This document shows, piece after piece, positions 1-10,576 of a stretch of 64,000 nt of DNA; positions within the stretch are counted from its first letter, which is position 1, and each line of letters starts with the position of its first letter. The stretch covers positions 1-64,000 of the forward strand of contig JAODNJ010000070.1 of NCBI GenBank assembly GCA_025465155.1, written 5' to 3'. The notes below the pieces were generated by a model. It was not told the origin of the DNA. It was given only the letters and a program-made list of their open reading frames with translations, and did not search any database. The DNA is from Frankiales bacterium. GTDB lineage: Bacteria > Actinomycetota > Actinomycetes > Mycobacteriales > Geodermatophilaceae. The position numbers and the translations under genes were made by a program.

Positions 1-179
1 GAATCCAGGTCCCGCAATAGCCGGGTGACAGGTTCCCGCGGGTCGGGGGGTGCCGCTACGGGAGTGCTGTCCGCCAAGGGCATACGGGTCGGTGCAGACA
101 CAGGTGACCTCTTCCAAGGCAGGGCGAGCGAGGCCGGGACCGGGTGCGCCTCGGTGCTCCCGGTCCCGGAGCGAACAGA

Positions 180-1040
180 TCAGTTGTGCGTGGGCGGCGC
201 GGGTCGGGCGCCGTTCGGGACGTCGATGCGGGGGGTGACGGGGATCGCGGGCACGGGCGGCAACGCGGTGGCAGCTGCCGTCTCCTTAGCGAGGAAGGCA
301 CCGAGCTCACCGATGGTGCTCATCAACGGTGCCGGGAACACGACGGTGGTGTTCTTGTCCACGCCGATCTCCACCAGGCTCTGCAGGTTGCGCAGCTGCA
401 GCGCGAGAGGGTGCGCCATCATGACGTCCGAGGCATCGCCGAGCGCCTGCGCAGCGAGCGACTCACCCTCGGCATTGATGATCTTCGCCCGCTTCTCCCG
501 CTCGGCCTCGGCCTGGCGCGCCATCGCCCGCTTCATGCTGTCGGGCAACTGGATGTCCTTCAGCTCCACCAGGGTCACCTGCACGCCCCACTCCTCAGTG
601 GCGACGTCCAGCAGCCCGCGGATGTCCAGGTTGATCCGGTCGGTCTCCGACAGCGTCTCGTCCAGCGTGTGCTGGCCGACCTCCTTGCGGAGTGTGGTCT
701 GGGCGATCTGGTCGATCGCGGCGTAGACGTTCTCGATCGCCACCACGGCCTTGGTCGAGTCCACGACCCGGAAGTAGGCCACCGCGGACACGTCGACGCT
801 GACGTTGTCCCGGGTGATAATCCCCTGGGACTGGATCGGCATCGTGACGATCCGCTTAGACACCCGGTGCAGCACGTCGACCAGCGGAACGATGAACCGC
901 AGCCCCGGCTCCCGCACGGCCAGCACCCGGCCGAAGCGGAACAGGACGCCCTGCTCGTACTGCTTGATGATCCGCAGCGACAAGGCCATCGCGATCAGGA
1001 CGACGACGACGGCGATGACGATGGTGAGCAACGTGTTCAT
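180..1040 (-). CDS. SPFH/band 7 (slipin/stomatin-like) membrane protein
   Basis: ORF from MNTLLTIVIAVVVVLIAMALSLRIIKQYEQGVLFRFGRV...; N-terminal TM then band-7 motifs (SQGIITRDNVSVDVSAVAYFRVVD, TLRKEVGQHTLDETL). Confidence 0.9.
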   Translation of the reverse strand: MNTLLTIVIAVVVVLIAMALSLRIIKQYEQGVLFRFGRVLAVREPGLRFIVPLVDVLHRVSKRIVTMPIQSQGIITRDNVSVDVSAVAYFRVVDSTKAVVAIENVYAAIDQIAQTTLRKEVGQHTLDETLSETDRINLDIRGLLDVATEEWGVQVTLVELKDIQLPDSMKRAMARQAEAEREKRAKIINAEGESLAAQALGDASDVMMAHPLALQLRNLQSLVEIGVDKNTTVVFPAPLMSTIGELGAFLAKETAAATALPPVPAIPVTPRIDVPNGARPAPPTHN

Positions 1041-1519
1041 GAGTGCTTTCCAGGAAGGTCGGAGGAAGCTCCATCGGTGGCCGGTGTACGGATCACCACG
1101 ACGGCGCACGGTGCGTGGGCTACGACGTGCTCACTGACCGATCCGAGGAGCATGCCGGTGAAGCCGCCACGGCCCCGACTGCCCACGACCAGCAGGTCGG
1201 CCCCAGCCGCCGCGTCGAGCAGCACACGGACGGGGTGCCCCTCCGCGACGAGGCGGACCAGTCCCGTCGCGTCGTCCCCGAGGGCCTCCTTGACGGCGGT
1301 GTCCTGGATGTCGTGCGCGTTGGCCCGCCAGTCGGTCCCCGCGTCAACCGGGTATCCCCCGTACGCCGCCGGGTACTGCCAGGCGGTCACCGCTTCCACG
1401 GCCGCTCCGGTGAGCGACGCCTGGCCCACGGCCCACTCCAGAGCGCACAGCGAGGCCGGGGACCCGTCGAGTCCCACGACGATGCGGCTGTGCTGCTCGG
1501 TGGTCTCTGTTGCTGTCAT
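1037..1519 (-). CDS. Universal stress protein (UspA family)
   Basis: IVVGLDGSPASLCALEWAVGQA ... DLLVVGSRGRGGFTGMLLGSVSEHVVAHAPCAVVVI. Confidence 0.92.
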   Translation of the reverse strand: MTATETTEQHSRIVVGLDGSPASLCALEWAVGQASLTGAAVEAVTAWQYPAAYGGYPVDAGTDWRANAHDIQDTAVKEALGDDATGLVRLVAEGHPVRVLLDAAAGADLLVVGSRGRGGFTGMLLGSVSEHVVAHAPCAVVVIRTPATDGASSDLPGKHS

Positions 1520-1724
1520 CGGGAGCTCCCGCTCTGTTCAAAGGCCCCACGTCAGGACCACACCCGAAGTGTGAGCCGGGCGCGGTCAACCACGTCAGTG
1601 AGGAAGGTCCTGGCATCCTGGGTCCCTTGGCACACAGCGACGCCGCCGCCCTCAGAAGACGGCGCGCTTCCCAGCCCGGCGGGGAACTGGCACAGTTGGC
1701 AGGGACCCGACGGCCGGAGACGCA

Positions 1725-3311
1725 GTGACGCACCACCTGCACGAACAGCCGACCCCGGCGAACTCGAGCGCGCGGGCGTCTCTGCGGACGATGCAGCGGC
1801 TGTTCGACGCCTTCATCGACGTGTCCGTCGGTCTGGACCTCGACGAGAACTTGAGGCACATCGTCCAGGCCGCCGTAGAACTGATCGACGCGCAGTACGG
1901 AACGCTCGGCGTGCTGGATCAGCACGGGGTGATGGTCACCTTCGTCCACGTCGGCCCCGGTCCCGAGCAGCCTCACGAGCCCCGACCGCTCCGGTCGGCA
2001 CCGGAGCTGTCCACGGATCCGGCGCGGGAGACCGTCAGCTTCCTGAGCGTGCCGGTGAGCAGCCGCGGGGAGGCGCTCGGGACCCTGTACCTCACCGCGA
2101 AACGCGACACGCTGTTCAGCGCCGAGGACGACACGGTCCTCACCGCGCTGGCCGGGGCGGCCGGGATCGCGATCGCCAACGCTCGGCTGTACGAGGCCGC
2201 GGATGTGAGCCGCATCTGGCTCGCCGCGGTCACCGACGTGCGGACCGCCCTCCTCCAGGGCCAGTCGCTGCAGGACGTCCTGGACCTCGTCGTGAACCGG
2301 GTGGCCGTGCTGACCGGCGCCGCCGCGACCTTCCTGGTGCACGGCCCGACCGGCCCTGACGATCTCTATGCGCTGCGTGCGTTCACCGGCACGGCCATGC
2401 AGGACCTCCCCGGAGTGCAGCTCGACGAGCGCGCCGGTCCGGTCCTGCAGGCGGTGGCTGACGCAGGGGACGTCGTCCTGCTGGACATGACGGGACCGGC
2501 GTCGTCCGACGACGAGGAGCACGTCCGGTGGGGGCCGTGCATCGCGGTCCCGCTGCGCAGCGCGGTCGGCAGCGGATCGGTCGTCATCGCCCTGCGCCGA
2601 GCCGGCTCACCGCCTTTCGAGGCATCCCTCGCTGCCCTGATCAGTGCCTTCGCCGACCAGACCGCGCTGGCCCTGGACCTGGCGGCCCGGCAGCAGGTGA
2701 TCCGCCGCAGCGATGTGACCGAGGACCGCGACCGGATCGCCCGTGACCTGCACGACCACGTCATCCAACGGATCTTCGCCGCGGGCTTGAGCCTGCAGAG
2801 CGCGCTGCCCCACATCGACGACGCGGAGGCGACCAAGCGGGTCCGCTCGGCGGTCGAGCAGCTCGACGAGACCGTGCGGGACATCCGCACGACGATCTTC
2901 GACCTGCACACCTCCGACAGTGCGCGCGACGGCCACAGCCTCCGACGACGGCTGCTGGACATCGTCACCGAGACGGCCGGCCACGAGCTGCGGCCGACGC
3001 TGCGCATGTCGGGTGCCGTGGACAACCTAATCACCGGCGACCTCGCCGCTGATGTGGAGGCCGTCGTCCGCGAGGGGGTCAGCAACGCGGTGCGGCACGC
3101 CTCGGCCAACGCGGTGGTCGTGACACTCGACGTCGCCGACGAGGTCGTGGTGGAGGTCGTGGACAACGGCCGGGGCCTCGACCCGGAGGCACCGCGCAGT
3201 GGGCTGCGCAACCTCGAGGAGCGAGCTCGCCGCCGGGCGGGGGGGGTTTCGGTCGTGCACCTGGAGGACGGCGGGACGCGGCTGCGCTGGCACGCCCCCC
3301 TACAGCCCTGA
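1725..3311 (+). CDS. GAF-domain sensor histidine kinase, DevS/DosT-like
   Basis: Two GAF-like regions, then HisKA_3 RDRIARDLHDHVIQRIFAAGLSLQS and HATPase motif VVDNGRGLDPEAPRSGLRNLEERA. Confidence 0.9.
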   Translation: MTHHLHEQPTPANSSARASLRTMQRLFDAFIDVSVGLDLDENLRHIVQAAVELIDAQYGTLGVLDQHGVMVTFVHVGPGPEQPHEPRPLRSAPELSTDPARETVSFLSVPVSSRGEALGTLYLTAKRDTLFSAEDDTVLTALAGAAGIAIANARLYEAADVSRIWLAAVTDVRTALLQGQSLQDVLDLVVNRVAVLTGAAATFLVHGPTGPDDLYALRAFTGTAMQDLPGVQLDERAGPVLQAVADAGDVVLLDMTGPASSDDEEHVRWGPCIAVPLRSAVGSGSVVIALRRAGSPPFEASLAALISAFADQTALALDLAARQQVIRRSDVTEDRDRIARDLHDHVIQRIFAAGLSLQSALPHIDDAEATKRVRSAVEQLDETVRDIRTTIFDLHTSDSARDGHSLRRRLLDIVTETAGHELRPTLRMSGAVDNLITGDLAADVEAVVREGVSNAVRHASANAVVVTLDVADEVVVEVVDNGRGLDPEAPRSGLRNLEERARRRAGGVSVVHLEDGGTRLRWHAPLQP

Positions 3312-3316
3312 GCGGC

Positions 3317-3997
3317 TCAGCGGTCCGTGGATGGTCCCGCTGCCGGAGCCCTCAGCTCGGTGGAGAGGATCGCCGCTTGCGTCCGGTGCTCCATCCCCAG
3401 CTTGGCCAGGACGTGGGACACGTAGTTCTTCACCGTCTTCTCGGCCAGGAACATCCGCTCCCCGATCTGCCGGTTCGTCAGGCCCTCGCCGATCAGGTCC
3501 AGGACCGTGCGCTCCTGCTCACTGAGCCCGGCCAGCGGCCCGGCGGGCTCGGTGGCCCGCCGCATGCGGGCCAGGACCGCCGCCGTGGCGGCCGGGTCCA
3601 GCAACGACCCACCGGCAGCGACTGTGCGCACGGCCGTCACCAGATCCTGACCCAGGATCTGCTTGAGCAGGTAGCCGGCGGCCCCGGCCAGGATCGCCTG
3701 GAACAGCGCCTCGTCGTCGCTGTAGCTGGTCAGCATCACCACGCCGAGGTCGGGCAGCTGGGCGCGCAGGTCACGACACACGGTCACCCCGTCGCCGTCG
3801 GGCAGCCGGACGTCCAGCACGACGACGTCCGGACGAAGCGCCGGGATGCGGCTCATCGCCTCGGCGGCGTTCTTCGCCTCGCCGACGACCGTGATGTCGG
3901 GGTCGCCGGAGAGGACGTCGGCGACCCCCCGCCGGACGACCTCGTGGTCGTCGACCAGGAAGACCCGGATCGCCGACGGCGGTGCAGTGCTGCTCAT
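3317..3997 (-). CDS. NarL/LuxR-type response regulator, DevR/DosR-like
   Basis: [20 protein letters not shown] receiver; [52 protein letters not shown] LuxR HTH; start chosen at MSSTAPPS. Confidence 0.92.
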   Translation of the reverse strand: MSSTAPPSAIRVFLVDDHEVVRRGVADVLSGDPDITVVGEAKNAAEAMSRIPALRPDVVVLDVRLPDGDGVTVCRDLRAQLPDLGVVMLTSYSDDEALFQAILAGAAGYLLKQILGQDLVTAVRTVAAGGSLLDPAATAAVLARMRRATEPAGPLAGLSEQERTVLDLIGEGLTNRQIGERMFLAEKTVKNYVSHVLAKLGMEHRTQAAILSTELRAPAAGPSTDR

Positions 3998-4102
3998 GGC
4001 GCTCCTCGGCCGTGCAGCGCGCCCCGCGGACTGCGCAGGCGGAGACACGGCGGCCCTTTGGCGCAGGCTAGTCCAGGCCGCCGAAGCCGTGCCGTCCCCC
4101 AC

Positions 4103-5089
4103 TCACCCGTTGGGCACTGAACCGACCAGCGTCGACCGGTCCGGCAGCTGCCTGACCGCGGGTCGGATCACCAGCACCGGGCAGGGGGCGTGCAGCACGC
4201 AATGCAACGCCACCGAGCCGAACACCAGGCCGCGGAACTCCCCGTGCCCTCGGCTGGCCACCACGAGCAAATCCGCCTCGGCTGCCTGCTCGACCAGCAC
4301 GGCACCGGCCGGTCCGACCAGGGAAAGCCGCCGGACGACCGGGTGCTGGCCGGCCGACGCGACGAGGAGCTCACCGAGCAACGCCTCCAGGCGCCGCAGC
4401 GTGTCGTCGTGGACCTGCTCCAGGGCCGTGGCGGCCGCCACGCCGTCTCCGTCACTCCACGAGCTGGTGACGTCATGGGAGCGCACCACCGTCACTGACC
4501 CACCGGGGCCGGCCTCCGTCAACCCAGCGGAGAGCGCGGCTGCTGAGCGCTCGGAGCCGTCGACACCCACGACCACGCGGGCGCCTGCTCGCGGCTCGGC
4601 CCATCGGCCGGGCAGCGGGACGACGACGACCGGACACTCCGCCGCGCTGACGCTGTGCAGGGCGACCGAGCCCAGCAGCGCGCCGCGGACTGCGCTGCGG
4701 CCCCGGGACCCGACGACCAGCAAATCGGCGTCCGCGGACTGCCGGACCAGCTGTGCCGCCGCCGGGCCGGGCTCGACGTGCAGGCTCACCGGGACGTCTC
4801 GGACCGCGCTGTCGCTGTCCCGGACGGCGTCGACGGCTGCCCGGGCCCGGGTCCAGGTGTCGTCGTGCACGGCGTCCAGAGCGCCCAGGTCCACGGTGTC
4901 TCCGGCGGTCCAGTAGCCGACCGTGGGGTAGGCGGCCACCACGGCGACCTCGGCGCCCCGGACGAGCGCCCAGTGCATGGCCCACCGGAGGGCGGTCAGG
5001 GACCCGGCTGAGCCGTCCACCCCCACCACGACCCGAGGGGCCGGGTCGGTCAGAGTCGGGTCAGCAGTCGCTCGGGGCTGTGCGTCCAT
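4103..5089 (-). CDS. Tandem-domain universal stress protein
   Basis: Two UspA domains (VVVGVDGSAGSLTALRWAMHWA; VVVGVDGSERSAAALSAGLTEA). Confidence 0.92.
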   Translation of the reverse strand: MDAQPRATADPTLTDPAPRVVVGVDGSAGSLTALRWAMHWALVRGAEVAVVAAYPTVGYWTAGDTVDLGALDAVHDDTWTRARAAVDAVRDSDSAVRDVPVSLHVEPGPAAAQLVRQSADADLLVVGSRGRSAVRGALLGSVALHSVSAAECPVVVVPLPGRWAEPRAGARVVVGVDGSERSAAALSAGLTEAGPGGSVTVVRSHDVTSSWSDGDGVAAATALEQVHDDTLRRLEALLGELLVASAGQHPVVRRLSLVGPAGAVLVEQAAEADLLVVASRGHGEFRGLVFGSVALHCVLHAPCPVLVIRPAVRQLPDRSTLVGSVPNG

Positions 5090-5304
5090 GAGGTCTCCTC
5101 AGCCGGCACCGGCCACGCGGCCGCTCGACGCGTCCAGCCTGCCGTCATCGCTGCCCGGCCGATCGAGTCCGATGACCCACCGCACCCGGCCATTGGTCCC
5201 GGACGAGCCGGCGGGACCTAGGTCGGTGGTCTGGGTGACCCTCGACCCGGTCGCTGCACCGTCGCCCGGCCGCAAGCTGGACTCCCCACTCCCGAGGAGC
5301 ACCG

Positions 5305-6321
5305 ATGTCCGAACAGTTCAGCCGGTCGACGACAGTCGCCGTGGCCCAGCCGCCGCAGGAAAGCGCCGCGGACGCACTGAGCGCCGCCGTGGACCGCGCC
5401 GTGCTGGCCCCGTCGCTGCACAACAGCCAGCCCTGGCGGTTCACCGTGCACGCCGACCGGCTCGACGTACGGGCCGACCGGACCCGGCATCTGAGAACCA
5501 TTGACCCTTCGGGGCGCGAACTCGTGCAGAGCGTCGGAGCCGCGCTGTTCAACGCCCGGGTGGCCCTCGCCGCGCGCGGCTGGGCCGTCGACGTCCAGCG
5601 TCGCCCGTCGCCGGCCGATCCCGACCTGCTGGCCGTCCTGCAGCTGGTCGACGGGCCACCGGATCCCGGTCTCGCCGTGCTGGACGCTCTGGTCGCCCGG
5701 CGGCGGACCAACCGGCGCACCTTCGACGCGACCGTCCCGACGGATGCGGAGCTGCGGTCCTTCACCGCAGCCGCGGTCGCGGAAGGTGCCGTGCTGATCC
5801 CGGTGCTGACCGGGGAGCAGCACCGGCTGGTCGCCCGCCTCACCCAAGGAGCCGACGCCGAGCAGCGGGCCGACCCCGCCTACCTCGCTGAGTTGGCCCG
5901 CTGGACCAACCGGGCGCCAGCCGAGGGCGACGGCATCGTCGCCGCCGCGGTGCCGCACGTGGACGGCTCCGCTCGCGACGACGTCCCGATGCGCAACTTC
6001 GACACCCGCGGGGACGCCTCCCTCCCCCCGTCGAGCGGACTGGGCACCGAGCGCACCCTGCTGGTGCTGGGCACCCGAAGCGACGACGAGGAAGCCTGGC
6101 TGCGGTCGGGCGAGGCGCTGCAGCACGTACTGCTGGAGATCACCCGCGCGGGTTGGGCCGCGAGCCCCCTCACCCAGTCCGTGGAGCTCCCGGTCACCCG
6201 GATCGAGCTGCGTGCCGGACTGACGTGGGACACCTGGCCGCAGACCATCCTGCGGATCGGCCACGCCGGCCCCACGGGCGCACCCCCCCGGCGACAGCGG
6301 GCTGACGTGGTCTCCGGGTAG
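5305..6321 (+). CDS. Nitroreductase-family protein (Acg-like)
   Basis: LAPSLHNSQPWRFTVHADRLDVRADRTRHLRTIDPSGRELVQSVGAALFNARVAL is the Acg/NAD(P)H nitroreductase signature. Confidence 0.88.
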   Translation: MSEQFSRSTTVAVAQPPQESAADALSAAVDRAVLAPSLHNSQPWRFTVHADRLDVRADRTRHLRTIDPSGRELVQSVGAALFNARVALAARGWAVDVQRRPSPADPDLLAVLQLVDGPPDPGLAVLDALVARRRTNRRTFDATVPTDAELRSFTAAAVAEGAVLIPVLTGEQHRLVARLTQGADAEQRADPAYLAELARWTNRAPAEGDGIVAAAVPHVDGSARDDVPMRNFDTRGDASLPPSSGLGTERTLLVLGTRSDDEEAWLRSGEALQHVLLEITRAGWAASPLTQSVELPVTRIELRAGLTWDTWPQTILRIGHAGPTGAPPRRQRADVVSG

Positions 6322-6356
6322 CTCCTCCCGGTCGACGGCCGCCGCTCGCCCGGCAC

Positions 6357-6671
6357 CTACCGCTGAGGCTTGTCCGGGGTTCGCGGCCGACAGACCGACC
6401 GGGCCTGATGCAGCATGCGGGCCGGTCGGGCCACCCGACAGAGCCGGGTGGCCCGACTCCTCAGCGGATGCGGGGGCGGAAGGGACCCTCCGGCCGAGGG
6501 GGCAACGGAGGCACAGCCGCCGGCGTGGTGGTGCGGCTCCTGGCATACCCGGCCGGTGCGCAGGTCCGTCATGCCGCAATGGCCGGCCGCCGCGGCCGAC
6601 TCCTCGACGCTCGCGTTGTGTAGGTCCAGGCGCTCGCCGGCGTGGGCGGGTGGCGGTGAGGTGGTGGGCAT
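6357..6671 (-). CDS. Small Cys/His-containing hypothetical protein
   Basis: MPTTSPPPAHAGERLDLHN...CGMTDLRTGRVCQEPHHHAGGC, a zinc-knuckle-like spacing. Confidence 0.45.
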   Translation of the reverse strand: MPTTSPPPAHAGERLDLHNASVEESAAAAGHCGMTDLRTGRVCQEPHHHAGGCASVAPSAGGSLPPPHPLRSRATRLCRVARPARMLHQARSVCRPRTPDKPQR

Positions 6672-6889
6672 GAGGTCCTCGGATCAGGTCGGGGGAGCGG
6701 TGCGGGTCGGCGAATGCGTGCGACAGCGACCGGGAGGAATGCGATCTCCGCTCGGCCCCCCTGCTGCCGGGCGAACCGCTGCGGCAGGGTCGTCGGTCCC
6801 GGGCCGGTTGGCCGGAGGTCCCCGCGCCCCGGGCTGTGGCGGCACCGACCCGGTTGACCGACGGGAAGGGGTCCACCGCCCGGTGAAAG

Positions 6890-6903
6890 GGGACCTTCGC
6901 CCC
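6890..6903. promoter_or_regulatory. Candidate DosR-like half-site pair GGGAC-CTTC-GCCCC upstream of xfp
   Basis: Differs from GGGAC-N4-GTCCC at one core position; about 35 bp upstream of the phosphoketolase start; nearby related GGGTC-CACC-GCCC. Confidence 0.35.
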
Positions 6904-6938
6904 CGTCAGGGGGCGCCGTAGCAGGAGACAGTCGTGGC

Positions 6939-9392
6939 ATGACCCTGGTCGACACCGCACGGACGCTCACCGTCGACCCCTATCCCGTGGAGGAGCTGGA
7001 GCTGGACCTGCGGTGGTGGGCAGCGGCCAACTACCTGACGGTCGGCCAGATCTACCTCCAGGACGACGCCCTGCTCGACCGGCCACTGACCCACGCCGAC
7101 GTCAAGCCCCGGCTGCTCGGCCACTGGGGCACCAGCCCGGGCCTGTCCGCGCTGTACGTCCAGCTCAACCGGCTCATCCGGCGGACCGGCACCCCGTGCC
7201 TGTACGTGGCTGGCCCCGGCCACGGGGGGCCCGCGCTGGTGGCCAACACCTGGCTCGCGGGCACCTACAGCGAGCTGGACCCGGCGATCGGCCCGGACGC
7301 CGCCGGCATCCGCGCCCTGTTCCGGCAGTTCTCCACCCCTGGTGGCATCCCCAGTCACGTGGGCGTGCCGACGCCGGGCAGCATCCACGAGGGCGGCGAG
7401 CTCGGCTACGCCCTGGTGCACGCCGCCGGCGCGGCCTTCGACCACCCGGACCTGCTGGTCGCGTGCGTCGTCGGCGACGGCGAGGCCGAGACCGGGCCGT
7501 TGTCCGGTTCGTGGAAGATCCCGGCCTACCTCGACGCCCGCCGGGACGGCGCCGTGCTGCCGGTGCTGCATCTCAACGGCTACAAGATCAGCGGTCCCAC
7601 GGTGTGGGGCCGGTCCTCGGACGCAGAAGTGTGCAGTTTCCTGGCCAGCCAGGGTTGGGCGCCGGTGGTCGTCTCCGGGGACGACCCGCGGCTGGTTTTC
7701 ACCGACCTGGAGGCGGCGCTGCGCGGTGCGCACAAGCGGATCGCAGAGATCCAGGCCGCCGCCCGCTCGGGCGCCGAGGACCTGCGCCCGGGGTGGCCGG
7801 CGATCGTGCTGCGCACGCCGAAGGGCTGGACCGGGCCGGCCGTCGTCGACGGCGTGCAGGTCGAGGGCACGTTCCGGGCGCACCAGGTGCCGCTGTCGGG
7901 CGTGCAGACCAACGACGCCCACCTCGCCCAGCTCGAGCGGTGGATGCGCTCCTACTCCCCCGAGCTCCAGTTCACCGCCGAGGGCCGGCTGGCACCGGAG
8001 CTGGCGGCACTCGCCCCGATGGGCGACCTGCGGATGGGCTCCACGCCGTACGCCAACGGCGGCCGGCTGCGCCATCCGCTGGACCTGCCCGTACTGGCCG
8101 GCTACGCCGTCGACGTCCCCAGCCCCGGGACGACGTCGGTGGAGACGACCCATCCCCTGGGCGAGCTGCTCGCCGAGGTCTACCGGCGGACGACGACCGC
8201 CGACGGGGGTGGGGACTTCCGGCTGTTCTGTCCAGACGAGACCGCCAGCAACCGGCTGCAGTCGGTGTTCGAGGTGACCGACCGCTGCCTGCAGGCGGAG
8301 GTGCTGCCGACCGATGACCAACTATCGCCGCACGGTCGGGTGATGGAGGTGCTGTCCGAGCACCTGTGCGAAGGCTGGCTGGAGGGCTACCTGCTGTCCG
8401 GCCGGCACGGGCTGTTGGCCACCTACGAGGCCTTCGCCATGGTCAGCGCCTCGATGGTGGTCCAGCACGTGAAGTGGCTGCAGCACGCCGCGGACGTGCC
8501 GTGGCGGGAGTCGGTCTCCTCCCTGACGATCCTGCTGACCAGCACCTGCTGGCGCAACGACCACAACGGCTTCAGTCACCAGGGCCCGGGTCTGATCGAC
8601 GCGGTGATCCCGCTGTCACCCGAGGTGGTGCGGGTATGGCTGCCGCCGGACGCGAACTGCCTGCTGTCGGTCGCCGCGCACTCTCTGCGGAGTACCGACC
8701 ACGTCAACCTGCTGGTCGCCGACAAGCAGCAGCACCTGCAGTACCTCACCCTCGAGCAGGCCGAGGCCCACTGCGCGGCCGGCGCGTCGGTGTGGCACTG
8801 GGCCGGAACGGAGTCCGACGGAGGCGACGAGCAGCCCGAAGTGGTGCTCGCCGCCGCGGGCGACGTGCCGACCCTGGAGGTGCTCGCGGCCGCCGAGCTG
8901 CTGCGCCGGTGGGTGCCGTGGTTGCGGGTGCGGATGGTCAACGTGGTGGACCTGATGGCCCTGCTGCCCCCCCACGTCCACCCGCACGGGTTCACCACCG
9001 AGCAGTTCCGGGAGCTGTTCACCGACGACGCCCAGGTGGTCTTCGCCTTCCACGGCTACCCGCGCGCGGTGCACTCCCTGCTGCACGGCCGCCCGGCCAC
9101 CGAGCGCTTCCACGTGCGCGGCTTCGAGGAGCAGGGGACGACGACGACCCCGTTCGACATGGTCGTGCTCAACCGGATGAGCCGGTACCACCTGGTGCTG
9201 GATGCCCTGCAGCACGCCCGCCGCATTCCGGAGCGGGGCGAGGAACTGGCGGCCTACTGCCGGGAGATGCTCGCCCGGCACGACGTCTACATCCGGGAGC
9301 ACTTCGAGGACATGCCCGAGGTCCGCGACTGGACCTGGTCCGGATCAGCGCTGCCCGGATCAGCGCTGCCCGGATCAGCGGTGCCGGCATGA
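6939..9392 (+). CDS. xfp: Phosphoketolase (xylulose-5-P/fructose-6-P phosphoketolase)
   Basis: Full-length family signature: YLTVGQIYLQDDALL, GHWGTSPGLSALYVQLNRLI, GPGHGGPALVANTWLAGTYSE, CVVGDGEAETGPLSGSWK. Confidence 0.96.
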   Translation: MTLVDTARTLTVDPYPVEELELDLRWWAAANYLTVGQIYLQDDALLDRPLTHADVKPRLLGHWGTSPGLSALYVQLNRLIRRTGTPCLYVAGPGHGGPALVANTWLAGTYSELDPAIGPDAAGIRALFRQFSTPGGIPSHVGVPTPGSIHEGGELGYALVHAAGAAFDHPDLLVACVVGDGEAETGPLSGSWKIPAYLDARRDGAVLPVLHLNGYKISGPTVWGRSSDAEVCSFLASQGWAPVVVSGDDPRLVFTDLEAALRGAHKRIAEIQAAARSGAEDLRPGWPAIVLRTPKGWTGPAVVDGVQVEGTFRAHQVPLSGVQTNDAHLAQLERWMRSYSPELQFTAEGRLAPELAALAPMGDLRMGSTPYANGGRLRHPLDLPVLAGYAVDVPSPGTTSVETTHPLGELLAEVYRRTTTADGGGDFRLFCPDETASNRLQSVFEVTDRCLQAEVLPTDDQLSPHGRVMEVLSEHLCEGWLEGYLLSGRHGLLATYEAFAMVSASMVVQHVKWLQHAADVPWRESVSSLTILLTSTCWRNDHNGFSHQGPGLIDAVIPLSPEVVRVWLPPDANCLLSVAAHSLRSTDHVNLLVADKQQHLQYLTLEQAEAHCAAGASVWHWAGTESDGGDEQPEVVLAAAGDVPTLEVLAAAELLRRWVPWLRVRMVNVVDLMALLPPHVHPHGFTTEQFRELFTDDAQVVFAFHGYPRAVHSLLHGRPATERFHVRGFEEQGTTTTPFDMVVLNRMSRYHLVLDALQHARRIPERGEELAAYCREMLARHDVYIREHFEDMPEVRDWTWSGSALPGSALPGSAVPA

Positions 9393-10516
9393 GGGGCGCG
9401 GTCGTCCTGTCGATCAACCCGGGGTCCCGCTCCCTGAAGGCGGCCGCGCACGACGGGTCGGGTGCGCGGCTGTGGGCGCACCAGGTGCCCCGGCCGACGA
9501 CGGAGCCCGGCAGCGCGGTCGCCGAGATCGCCCGGCGGCTGGCCTCGGCCGGGCTGGCAGTGTCCGCGGTGGCCCACCGCGTGGTGCACGGCGGCCCGGT
9601 GCACGTCGCGCCGGAGCGGATCGACGACGAGCTCGTCGCCGACCTGCGGCAGCTGGTGGACTTCGCGCCGCTGCACCTGCCCGGCGACCTGGACTCCATC
9701 GAGGCGGCCCGCTCCCGGTGGCCCGACGTGCCGCACGTGGCCTGTTTCGATACCGCGTTCCACGCCACGCTCGCACCGGCCGCGCACCGGTTGCCGGTGC
9801 CCGACGGCATCACCGCGCTGGGCGTGCGCCGCTACGGCTTCCACGGCCTGTCGGTGCAGCACGTCGTCGACACCGTGCCCGGGCTGGGGCGGGCTGCGGT
9901 GGCCCATCTCGGTGGCGGCTGCAGCGTCACCGCCGTCGCCGGCGGCCGGTCGGTGCAGACGTCGATGAGCTTCTCCCCCACCGGCGGTCTGCCCTCGGTC
10001 AGCCGGAGCGGTGACCTGGACCCCGAGGTCCTGCTGTTCCTCATCGACCGGGGCTGGACCACCGCGGACCTCCGCGGCCTGGTGGACAGGTCCTCCGGAC
10101 TGGCGGGGATGAGTGGGGGGCTGACCGACGTCGCCGAACTGACCGACCGGGCCTCGGCGGGCGATCCGGACTGCCGGCTGGCGCTCGAGGTGTTCACCAC
10201 CGCGGTCGCCACGACGGTGGCCGGGTACACGGCAGTGCTGGGCGGACTGGACACGCTCGTGTTCACCGGCGGGATCGGTGAGCACTCCGCTCCGGTGCGG
10301 GAGGCGGTCACTACCCGGCTGCGTCACCTCGGCGTCGATATCGACCCGACCGCGCCGCTCCCCGGGAACATCAGCTTCCCCGACGCTCCGGTGCGCACCG
10401 TGGTCGTGACCGCCAACGAGGAAGTGGTCATGGACCGGCTGGCCCGAGAGCTCCTCGCCCCCGCCCTCACCACGACGGGAGACCGGCTCGGCCCGGTCGC
10501 CCGCCCGCCCGGCTGA
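9389..10516 (+). CDS. ackA: Acetate kinase
   Basis: VVLSINPGSRSLKAA; VAHRVVHGGPVH; RYGFHGLSVQHV; VFTGGIGEHSAPVREAV; ATGA overlap with xfp stop. Confidence 0.94.
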   Translation: MRGAVVLSINPGSRSLKAAAHDGSGARLWAHQVPRPTTEPGSAVAEIARRLASAGLAVSAVAHRVVHGGPVHVAPERIDDELVADLRQLVDFAPLHLPGDLDSIEAARSRWPDVPHVACFDTAFHATLAPAAHRLPVPDGITALGVRRYGFHGLSVQHVVDTVPGLGRAAVAHLGGGCSVTAVAGGRSVQTSMSFSPTGGLPSVSRSGDLDPEVLLFLIDRGWTTADLRGLVDRSSGLAGMSGGLTDVAELTDRASAGDPDCRLALEVFTTAVATTVAGYTAVLGGLDTLVFTGGIGEHSAPVREAVTTRLRHLGVDIDPTAPLPGNISFPDAPVRTVVVTANEEVVMDRLARELLAPALTTTGDRLGPVARPPG

Positions 10517-10576
10517 CCGGCCGGCGATGCTGCCCATCATCCGAGGGGCCCACACCGGCCGGCCCACACCTCGCAC

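Noticed and set aside
144-1574. 476-aa plus-strand ORF across slipin/Usp
   Set aside because: Composition (His/Asp/Arg-rich, no motifs) indicates an antisense artefact.
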